Assembly (NCBI GenBank): GCA_002307115.1
Contig: DBTP01000202.1
Coordinates: 1 to 15,316, forward strand
DNA length: 15,316 nucleotides
Reading direction: 5' to 3'
Origin: Fibrobacter sp. UBA1313
Lineage (GTDB): Bacteria > Fibrobacterota > Fibrobacteria > Fibrobacterales > Fibrobacteraceae
Below, piece by piece: positions 8,207-13,585 of this stretch (its first letter is position 1; every line of letters begins with the position of its first letter). Under the pieces are notes generated by a model. That model was not told the origin of the DNA and did not search any database. It worked only from the letters and a program-made list of their open reading frames with translations. The position numbers and the translations under genes were made by a program.

Positions 8207-8662
8207 ATGGATCAACAAACAATGATCACACTCGGAAAAATGGGGGCCACAGCAGCTCTCGGACTGGCCGCCGTTGGCTCTTCTATGGGAACAGGTACGG
8301 CTGGCGCTGCCGCCATTGGTGCTTGGAAAAAGGCTTTTGCACAAGGAAAAGGCGCTTCGTTTACGTTGCTGGCCTTCGTGGGCGCTCCTCTTTCCCAAAC
8401 CATTTATGGAATGCTTTTAATGAATTTTATTTTGACATCCATTAAAACCAATCCGGGCAATTGGGCGGCATATCTCGGTGCGGGCATTTTTGGTGGCTTT
8501 GGTCTTGCTTTTTCTGCATGGTTTCAGGGCAAGGCTGCGGCCTGTGCTTGCGATGCCATGGGAGAAACCGGTAAAGGAATGGCTGTTTATTTCATGGTAT
8601 TGGGCGTTGTTGAAACCGTGGCGCTTTTTGTGCTCGTGTTCTCCATGCAGTGCTTCACCTAA
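8207..8662 (+). CDS. atpK: V/A-type ATP synthase proteolipid subunit K (c-ring)
   Basis: This subunit forms the rotating ion-carrying ring. The product is 151 aa with four membrane helices arising from an internally duplicated two-helix hairpin, as in V-type proteolipids. The ion-binding carboxylate is E136 in VLGVVETVALFVLVF; the first hairpin has Q64 in APLSQTIYG at the equivalent place, so there is one carboxylate per four helices. S63, Q64 and Q107 (WFQGKAAA) occupy the positions that in the Enterococcus hirae Na+-ATPase ring hold T64, Q65 and Q110, which suggests sodium binding. GAGG at 8194-8197 is 9 bp upstream of the ATG. It is the last gene of the operon, followed by a strong terminator. 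Confidence 0.95.
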   Translation: MDQQTMITLGKMGATAALGLAAVGSSMGTGTAGAAAIGAWKKAFAQGKGASFTLLAFVGAPLSQTIYGMLLMNFILTSIKTNPGNWAAYLGAGIFGGFGLAFSAWFQGKAAACACDAMGETGKGMAVYFMVLGVVETVALFVLVFSMQCFT

Positions 8663-8692
8663 ATACAGAACCATTCACTGTAGAATTAAAAG

Positions 8693-8718
8693 ACGCGACC
8701 CATGGTTGCGTTTTTTTT
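8693..8718 (+). terminator. Intrinsic terminator of the atp operon
   Basis: An 8-bp stem ACGCGACC / GGTTGCGT with loop CAT (one G-T pair) is followed directly by a run of eight T. It lies 31 bp after the atpK stop and can be extended by A-T pairs at the base. This is a textbook rho-independent terminator. It separates the atp operon from the leuA promoter, whose -35 box begins 21 bp further on. Confidence 0.92.
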
Positions 8719-8739
8719 GTATCCCCTAAAAATTCACCC

Positions 8740-8768
8740 TTGTCTTTTTTTAAAATCGAATCTATATT
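8740..8768 (+). promoter_or_regulatory. leuA promoter (TTGTCT, 17 bp, TATATT)
   Basis: TTGTCT at 8740-8745 and TATATT at 8763-8768 are separated by exactly 17 bp, as in a housekeeping sigma-70-type promoter. Transcription is expected to start 6-8 bp after the -10 box, at about 8774-8776. The leader peptide ATG is at 8776, so the transcript probably begins at or within two bases of that AUG. Confidence 0.8.
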
Positions 8769-8775
8769 GGGTCTC

Positions 8776-8823
8776 ATGATCAACCAAAACATTCTTCTAG
8801 GCCTCCTCTTGTATCGCAATTGA
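8776..8823 (+). CDS. leuL: leuA leader peptide (MINQNILLGLLLYRN)
   Basis: A 15-codon open frame between the leuA promoter and an attenuator terminator. Five of the fifteen codons are leucine (CTT, CTA, CTC, CTC, TTG) in two clusters around one glycine, and two more are isoleucine. This is the expected composition for a leader peptide that senses charged tRNA-Leu. The TGA stop at 8821-8823 overlaps the first strand of the antiterminator. No Shine-Dalgarno sequence precedes the ATG, and the -10 box ends only 7 bp before it, so the peptide is probably translated from a leaderless or nearly leaderless mRNA. The peptide itself need have no function. The symbol is used by analogy with enteric leuL; the sequences are not claimed to be homologous. 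Confidence 0.82.
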   Translation: MINQNILLGLLLYRN

Positions 8824-8861
8824 AGCGCTAGTTTAAGGATGTTATATAACGGCCCGCTTCA
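8821..8861 (+). promoter_or_regulatory. Antiterminator of the leucine attenuator
   Basis: TGAAGCG at 8821-8827 is perfectly complementary to CGCTTCA at 8855-8861, which is the 5' arm of the terminator. The two pairings exclude each other. A ribosome stalled on the Leu codons (8794-8811) would leave 8821-8827 free to pair and block the terminator. A ribosome that reaches the TGA covers this strand, so the terminator can form. The intervening GTTATATAAC (8841-8850) is self-complementary and could fold within the loop. Confidence 0.72.
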
Positions 8862-8886
8862 TTTTGAGGTGGGCTTTGTTATTGTT
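8852..8886 (+). terminator. Attenuator terminator upstream of leuA
   Basis: GCCCGCTTC (8852-8860), loop ATTTT and GAGGTGGGC (8866-8874) form a 9-bp stem with two G-T pairs, followed by the U-rich tract TTTGTTATTGTT. ATAAC (8846-8850) could extend the stem with GTTAT (8878-8882) after a 3-nt bulge. It lies 28 nt after the leader peptide stop and 52 bp before the leuA start, the position expected for amino-acid attenuation. Confidence 0.82.
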
Positions 8887-8926
8887 AGGAAAGGTCCACC
8901 CCATTGAATAGGGCAAGGAGAAAAAA

Positions 8927-10501
8927 GTGAAAGATCCAGTAACGCCAATAGAAAAAAGAGTCCCCTTTTTTTACGATGTCACCCTGCGTGACGGAAATCA
9001 GGCTTTGGCACAACCATGGAATAATGCCCAAAAAGAAGATGTTTATCTCCAATTACTGAAACTGGGGGTTCAAGGGGTAGAAGTCGGTTTTGCGGCTGCT
9101 TCTGACATGGATTTTGAATCCTGTATGGGAATCGCGAAACTCACGGCCTCTATGGCAGAAAATGGTGACGAGTCCGCCCAAAAGGTCGTTGTTGCAAGCC
9201 TTGCTCGATGCAACCGCGCCGATATTCAACGCGCTTGGGATGCTGTTCAGTATGCTCCAAATCCGCGCATTCACGTATTTCTTGCCACTAGCAAGTTATC
9301 AATGGAAAATGTTTTGCACATGACGCCTGAGCAAGTCAAGGAACGTGCCGTGGATTCTGTCACTTTTGCCAAATCTTTGGTCGGGAACAAAGGGGATGTA
9401 GAATTCAGTGCAGAACACTTTGGTGATTGCCTGGACAACATGGATTTTGTATTTGACGTCTTGAAAGCTTGTGTTGCCGCTGGGGCGACCACCATTAATT
9501 TGCCAAATACCGTAGAACGCTACCACCCCATGCTGTATGTGAATCAGGTCAAGCAAGTCGTGGATGCACTGCCCAAAGATATCACCATTTCAGTGCATTG
9601 TCACAATGATCTGGGGATGGCCACCGCAGCGACTGTCGAAAGTTTCTTTGTGGGAGCCACCCAATTAGAAGTGGCTCTGAACGGATTGGGTGAACGTTGC
9701 GGTAACACGAATGCCTACGAGGTGGCAGTCGCCCTTTTCAATTCCGGAGTGCCTTCACCATTGCACATGGAAAAAATTTATGAGACGGCCCTGTTGGTGA
9801 GTCATTGGTCCGGCGTGAATATCTATTCTCGCGCTCCGTTAATCGGTGCCGAAGCGGTCGTTCACAGAAGTGGCATTCACCAGGATGGTGCTTCCAAGAC
9901 CAAAAATATGAAGAAAGGAGCCTACAGGCCTATCGACTATTCTTTGATCGGTCGCAACGAAAATGATTCCATTTCCTTCACCAGTCAGAGTGGCCGTACC
10001 GCTGTTTATGAGATTATCTCGAAATATGGCTACCATCTCTCTCTGGAAGAAGCCGCGGAATTGCAGCCGATTCTCAAATCCATCAGTGAAAAAGAAGGCG
10101 AATTGAGCGCGGAACGTGTTTTGGACGTATTTAGGGAACGGCGCTGCAATGTCAATGGACGTCTGATATTTAATAACGTCGAAGTGATTCCAGCAGAGAA
10201 CCGATTTATATTCCAATTCAAAAAAGACGGTTTTGCCGACAATCGTTCTATTACGGCCGAAGGTCCCATTGAGGCTTGCCTGATACTGATGCGCGAAATC
10301 GGATTTCCTCTCGAACTCATCAAGTACAGACAAGTCGTTGTGAGCGAAAAAGACCCTCTGTGGGCCGGACGGGGACTTTCTAGAATCACCCTTTCTGCCA
10401 ATGGAAAAACTGTAGAAGGGCGCGGAATTTCGAGTGATACGCTCAAAGCAAATATGCGTGCTATTTTCAGCGGCGTCAATTTACTTTACATAGCAAAATG
10501 A
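8927..10501 (+). CDS. leuA: 2-isopropylmalate synthase
   Basis: Condenses acetyl-CoA with 2-oxoisovalerate, the first committed step of leucine synthesis. The product is 524 aa, close to E. coli LeuA (523). The start is GTG, with AAGGAG at 8915-8920, 6 bp upstream. Residues about 14-290 are the HMGL-type TIM barrel: the catalytic/metal pair R21-D22 is in VTLRDGNQ, the metal histidines H224 and H226 are in HCHNDLG, and the glycine loop is LNGLGERCGNTNAYE (251-265). HRSGIHQDGASKTKNM (313-328) is the LeuA-type linker motif. Residues about 395-524 form the C-terminal regulatory domain that binds leucine for feedback inhibition. The YRPIDYSLIGR segment differs from E. coli LeuA and suggests another LeuA subclass. 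The leucine attenuator upstream supports LeuA over citramalate or homocitrate synthase. Confidence 0.93.
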   Translation: MKDPVTPIEKRVPFFYDVTLRDGNQALAQPWNNAQKEDVYLQLLKLGVQGVEVGFAAASDMDFESCMGIAKLTASMAENGDESAQKVVVASLARCNRADIQRAWDAVQYAPNPRIHVFLATSKLSMENVLHMTPEQVKERAVDSVTFAKSLVGNKGDVEFSAEHFGDCLDNMDFVFDVLKACVAAGATTINLPNTVERYHPMLYVNQVKQVVDALPKDITISVHCHNDLGMATAATVESFFVGATQLEVALNGLGERCGNTNAYEVAVALFNSGVPSPLHMEKIYETALLVSHWSGVNIYSRAPLIGAEAVVHRSGIHQDGASKTKNMKKGAYRPIDYSLIGRNENDSISFTSQSGRTAVYEIISKYGYHLSLEEAAELQPILKSISEKEGELSAERVLDVFRERRCNVNGRLIFNNVEVIPAENRFIFQFKKDGFADNRSITAEGPIEACLILMREIGFPLELIKYRQVVVSEKDPLWAGRGLSRITLSANGKTVEGRGISSDTLKANMRAIFSGVNLLYIAK

Positions 10502-10508
10502 TATAACG

Positions 10509-11219
10509 CTATATAATTTTTAGAGTTACAGAGGTCAATACTTCCACGATGCGATGCGCTATTTCGGAAGGATTGGCCTTTTTTGTACCAAAATTTCGGA
10601 GAACAAACGATTCCTCTGCATCGGTTTCGTAACGGAGCAAATGCTGGGGGACTTCCCGTAGAGCCTCCCGCGTAGATTTTTTCTGGATTGAATCCGCATG
10701 AATGGAAAAAAGGGCTCTCATCCGAACCCCTCGACGTACCGCTTCCATATCCCCTCCAAAACGGTGCAACAAAATGGGGGAGGTTTCTTTTGGATAGTCT
10801 GCATTCTCCAAAATATCAAATATACGTCGATAATCACCCAAACAATGAATCACCAGTGGACGAGCATGAGCGAAGGCCATCTTTGCCTGCCGTTCAAAAA
10901 CAGCTTCTTGAAAGCCACCCTTTTCATATCCAGGAAACCGCTTATCGATTCCGCACTCGCCAACCCAGGCTTTAGGATATTTGGTTAGATACATGGAAAT
11001 TTGAGCGTCCCAATCTTCAGGAGCGTTTCCGATTTCGAAAGGGTGTAAACCAAAAGTCGGAGTCATTGAACTTCCCATAATGGGGATCAATTTTTCATTT
11101 GCCGCCCATTCCCAAGGAGCACAAGCTACTGAAATAGCTTCATAACCAAGAGATTTTAAGGCTAAACAAACTTCTGCAGCCTGAGGGAGTCGCGCTAAAT
11201 GGATATGAGAGTCAAGCAT
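10509..11219 (-). CDS. TatD-family metal-dependent hydrolase
   Basis: The product is 236 aa, a little shorter than typical TatD proteins (about 255-265). It has the amidohydrolase-fold metal ligands in order: H5 and H7 in DSHIHLA, E88 in VGECGID, H125 in PLVIHC, H152 in LLHRFGG and D200 in YETDAEES. TatD enzymes are Mg2+-dependent 3'-5' DNA/RNA exonucleases or related hydrolases; the exact substrate here cannot be told. The gene converges on leuA with 7 bp between the stops. No Shine-Dalgarno sequence is visible before the ATG at 11219, and a weak TATTTA box sits about 10 bp before it, so it may be leaderless or weakly translated. It is more divergent than housekeeping TatD, so I give no gene symbol. 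Confidence 0.85.
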   Translation of the reverse strand: MLDSHIHLARLPQAAEVCLALKSLGYEAISVACAPWEWAANEKLIPIMGSSMTPTFGLHPFEIGNAPEDWDAQISMYLTKYPKAWVGECGIDKRFPGYEKGGFQEAVFERQAKMAFAHARPLVIHCLGDYRRIFDILENADYPKETSPILLHRFGGDMEAVRRGVRMRALFSIHADSIQKKSTREALREVPQHLLRYETDAEESFVLRNFGTKKANPSEIAHRIVEVLTSVTLKII

Positions 11220-11319
11220 GGTGTAAAAGTAAATACATCAAAGGCAACGGAGTGAAATTAGCTTCTTATTTTTAAATCCTAATTTTCACGAAAATTTACG
11301 GAAAAGAATTCATTTTAGA

Positions 11320-11351
11320 TTGTCTTTTATATCAAAAAAGCCTAGTTTATA
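11320..11351 (+). promoter_or_regulatory. Candidate promoter for the 68-codon gene
   Basis: TTGTCTTTT at 11320-11328 repeats the -35 region of the leuA promoter. With 17 bp spacing the -10 would be TAGTTT (11343-11348), with 20 bp TTTATA (11346-11351); neither is ideal. The transcript would start about 50 bp upstream of the gene. Confidence 0.4.
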
Positions 11352-11406
11352 CGGGCGAACTTTTGTTTTTTTTTCATCATCTTTCTACCCTGTTCAAGGA
11401 GTTTTC

Positions 11407-11613
11407 ATGCGGGACCTTATCGAAAAATTACTTCAAATGGGCTATTCAGTCACTTTTTCCGATGAAAAGACTTATCCGGTCATTCGTCTTTATAAAGGAG
11501 AGGATCATGCCATCCCGGTCTCAAGTTGTAGCTTAGGCGTGGGACAATTTCGCAACACTGTGGAAGATACCTTACAGGGCATGATTTTGGATTTGGAGCG
11601 CCACGCGAACTAA
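11407..11613 (+). CDS. Hypothetical protein, 68 aa
   Basis: I do not recognise this protein. The start at 11407 (MRDLIEKLLQMGYSVTFSD) is chosen because AAGGAG at 11396-11401 lies 5 bp upstream; the frame opens earlier at 11320, but that part covers the candidate promoter and has no ribosome site. The product is soluble, with no signal peptide, membrane helix or cysteine pair. It starts with a short amphipathic helix, then a likely beta hairpin (KTYPVIRLYKGEDHAIPVSS), then a C-terminal helix (FRNTVEDTLQGMILDLERHA). The good ribosome site, a promoter-like sequence upstream and a terminator 48 bp after the stop all argue for a real, monocistronic gene. It could be a small regulatory or structural protein; no function is proposed. 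Confidence 0.7.
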   Translation: MRDLIEKLLQMGYSVTFSDEKTYPVIRLYKGEDHAIPVSSCSLGVGQFRNTVEDTLQGMILDLERHAN

Positions 11614-11631
11614 GGAATATCTCTTGCTCCT

Positions 11632-11659
11632 TTGATACCCAATTTTGGATTTCTATATT
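11632..11659 (+). promoter_or_regulatory. prfC promoter (TTGATA, 16 bp, TATATT)
   Basis: TTGATA (11632-11637) and TATATT (11654-11659) are spaced 16 bp apart. The -35 matches the TTGACA consensus at five of six positions. Transcription should start near 11666, inside the left arm of the terminator hairpin at 11662-11682, and gives a 5' UTR of about 20 nt before the TTG start of prfC. Confidence 0.72.
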
Positions 11660-11661
11660 AG

Positions 11662-11690
11662 GGCCTCGTTAACAACGAGGCCTCTTTTGT
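11662..11690 (+). terminator. Intrinsic terminator overlapping the prfC start
   Basis: GGCCTCGTT (11662-11670), loop AAC and AACGAGGCC (11674-11682) form a perfect 9-bp stem, followed by TCTTTTGT. It is well placed to end the transcript of the 68-codon gene. The right arm carries the GAGG ribosome site of prfC, and the T tract runs into the TTG start codon at 11687. The U tract is interrupted by one C, so termination may be incomplete. Confidence 0.75.
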
Positions 11691-13258
11691 CTATACATCC
11701 AGAAATTGAAAAGCGCCGCACCTTTGCAATCGTCAGTCACCCTGATGCCGGTAAAACGACTATTACCGAAAAATTTTTGTGGTACGGCAATGTTATTCGT
11801 GAAGCAGGTCATGTGCGCGCAAAGGCGAACCGTAGCTACACAGTGAGTGACTGGATGAAAATCGAGCAACAACGTGGAATTTCCGTTTCCAGCTCCGTTT
11901 TGAACTTCCCTTTTGAAGGATGTCAATTCAACCTGGTGGATACCCCGGGGCATCAGGACTTCTGCGAAGATACCTATCGAGCCCTCACCGCCGTCGATGC
12001 CGCCCTAGTGCTTATCGATAGCGTCAATGGCGTGGAAAAGCAGACGATTAAGCTTATGGAAGTCTGCCGCATGCGCCACACTCCTATTATTACTTTCATT
12101 AACAAAATGGACTTGGATGGGCGCAATGTGCTTGATTTGCTCGATGAAATCGAAAATGTGCTCCAAATTAAGGTGTCCCCATTTACCCTCCCTATTGGTT
12201 GCGGAAAACTTTTTAAGGGCGTTTATAGCATCGCCGAGAATACTTTCCATACTTTTAACAAAGAAGAAGGGAAACAAGAAATTTTGAAAATGACGGGTGC
12301 TGATGACCCTCGCCTCTTGGAAATATGTGGAGAAAATTGGACCAAAGAATTCCGTGAACAGTATGATATGGTCACTGGCGCCATGGAACCCTTTGATCGA
12401 GACAAATACTTAAAAGGCGAAATGTGTCCCGTTTTCTTTGGCAGTGCGGTGAACAATTTTGGTGTGCGTCAACTCCTTAACGCATTCACAAAATTAGCGC
12501 CGCCTCCGATGATTCGTGAAACAGATATTCGTTTTGTGGACCCCAATGAGCCCAATTTTAGCGCCTTTATTTTCAAAATTCAGGCAAATATGGACCCAAA
12601 GCACCGCGACCGCACCGCTTTCCTTCGCATTTGCTCTGGTAGTTTTACCCGTGGGGAAAAAGTCTTTCACTGCCGTTCCGGGAGAGAAATTCGTTTAGCC
12701 GCTCCGACCGCGTTCCTTGCCAAAGATAAGGAAGTCATCGACCATGCCTGGGCAGGGGATATCGTGGGCATTAACGACCCCGGTCTTTTCCACATTGGCG
12801 ACACCCTCACCAATGGCGAAAAATTCAATTTTACAGGAATTCCTGACTTTGCCCCTGAGTTTTTTGCCCGCGTTACGCTTCTCAACCCGCTCAAATCCAA
12901 ACAAATGAACAAGGGTTTGCAAGAGCTTTCTGAAGAAGGGGCAACCCAATTGTACCAGCCTGTAAAATCCCCAGTTCCGGTGATCGGGGTGGTGGGGGAA
13001 CTCCAGTTTGATGTGCTCCAATTCCGTCTCAGTGCCGAATATGGCGCCGAAGTGGCATTGGACCGCATGCCCTCTTTTGGAATTCGCTGGGTGGTGGGGC
13101 CAGAAGCGGACGTGGAAGCCTTTGTTAGCGAGTATGCCCTAGACTGCATGCAGGATAAGGAAGGGCGCACCGTGTGCTTATTCCCCAACGAATACCGTTT
13201 GAATTTAGCAGTCAAGAACTACGAAAAACTCCAATTTGAACTCACATCCAATCGATAA
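11687..13258 (+). CDS. prfC: Peptide chain release factor 3 (RF3)
   Basis: A translational GTPase that removes RF1/RF2 from the ribosome after peptide release. With a TTG start at 11687 the product is 523 aa (E. coli 529) and begins MSIHPEIEKRRTFAIVSHPD, matching the usual opening of RF3. GAGG at 11677-11680 lies 6 bp upstream. A TTG at 11645 would extend the frame, but it lies upstream of the predicted transcription start. G-motifs are present: G1 HPDAGKTT (18-25), G2 RGISVSSSVLNF, G3 DTPGHQDFCEDTYR, G4 NKMD, and the RF3-type segment FGSAVNNFGVRQLL. Domain II and the C-terminal domain (from about PVIGVVGELQFDVLQFRL) are complete. It is distinguished from EF-G by length and by the FGSAVNNFGV motif. 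Confidence 0.95.
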   Translation: MSIHPEIEKRRTFAIVSHPDAGKTTITEKFLWYGNVIREAGHVRAKANRSYTVSDWMKIEQQRGISVSSSVLNFPFEGCQFNLVDTPGHQDFCEDTYRALTAVDAALVLIDSVNGVEKQTIKLMEVCRMRHTPIITFINKMDLDGRNVLDLLDEIENVLQIKVSPFTLPIGCGKLFKGVYSIAENTFHTFNKEEGKQEILKMTGADDPRLLEICGENWTKEFREQYDMVTGAMEPFDRDKYLKGEMCPVFFGSAVNNFGVRQLLNAFTKLAPPPMIRETDIRFVDPNEPNFSAFIFKIQANMDPKHRDRTAFLRICSGSFTRGEKVFHCRSGREIRLAAPTAFLAKDKEVIDHAWAGDIVGINDPGLFHIGDTLTNGEKFNFTGIPDFAPEFFARVTLLNPLKSKQMNKGLQELSEEGATQLYQPVKSPVPVIGVVGELQFDVLQFRLSAEYGAEVALDRMPSFGIRWVVGPEADVEAFVSEYALDCMQDKEGRTVCLFPNEYRLNLAVKNYEKLQFELTSNR

Positions 13259-13274
13259 CACTAAGATATTTGAC

Positions 13275-13292
13275 TGGCAGAGATAACTGCCA
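13275..13292 (+). other. Hairpin downstream of prfC
   Basis: TGGCAG, loop AGATAA and CTGCCA form a perfect 6-bp stem 16 bp after the prfC stop. It lacks a following T run, so it is more likely a transcript-stabilising 3' hairpin or a weak terminator than a classical intrinsic terminator. Confidence 0.35.
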
Positions 13293-13455
13293 CATACGTC
13301 TCATTTTAGAGATCGTTGTTTAGTAGAATTCGTCGAAATCTTTTCTAAAGTATTTTTTATAACGCTTTATAATGTATTGAATTATGAACTTTATCTAATC
13401 TCTTGAACTCTATTCCCCGTAGCCTGCTTACCGCTTTGATTTCTATTGTGTTTAG

Positions 13456-13569
13456 GTGAGCGAATATGTACACAAGAGCCACAATTTTTCAGTGTTGATT
13501 TACCATTTGGTCTGCCACACAAAATATCGGCGGATTGTATTAGGGATTCTAAAAATTCATTTTTTATAA
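13456..13569 (+). pseudogene. IS200/IS605-type TnpA transposase, N-terminal remnant
   Basis: From GTG at 13456 the frame reads MSEYVHKSHNFSVLIYHLVC followed by HTKYRRIVL and reaches TAA at 13567-13569 after 37 codons. The pattern EYVHKSHN...V...YHLV...KYRR is the characteristic start of IS200-family Y1 transposases, which are about 140-150 aa. The HUH metal site (normally near residue 60) and the catalytic tyrosine (near 125) are missing, so the protein cannot be active. After the conserved part the reading becomes GILKIHFL and then stops, 16 bp before the end of ligA. This indicates that the rest of the element was deleted or has decayed. No accessory tnpB or clear terminal hairpin pair was found. 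Confidence 0.72.
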
Positions 13570-13585
13570 AATTGGTTGTGACACA

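Larger units (their letters stand above)
13259..13585. other. Non-coding region between convergent prfC and ligA
   Basis: This 327-bp AT-rich stretch lies between two convergent stops. It contains a hairpin at 13275-13292, a 16-bp sequence (13358-13373) almost identical to one at the leuA/tatD junction, and an IS200-type transposase fragment (13456-13569). I see no clear U-tract terminator for either flanking gene and no intact gene. Confidence 0.6.

Noticed and set aside
8769..8926. T-box riboswitch in front of leuA
   Set aside because: The conserved T-box sequence (AGGGUGGNACCGCG type) and a stem I specifier structure are absent; the Leu-rich leader ORF explains the region better.
9839..10333. 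164-codon minus-strand frame, and a second one at 10030-10479
   Set aside because: Both are antisense to leuA, including its regulatory domain, and have no recognisable motifs.
11645..11686. In-frame TTG at 11645 as the prfC start
   Set aside because: It lies upstream of the predicted transcription start, spans the promoter and terminator hairpin, and adds residues not found in RF3.
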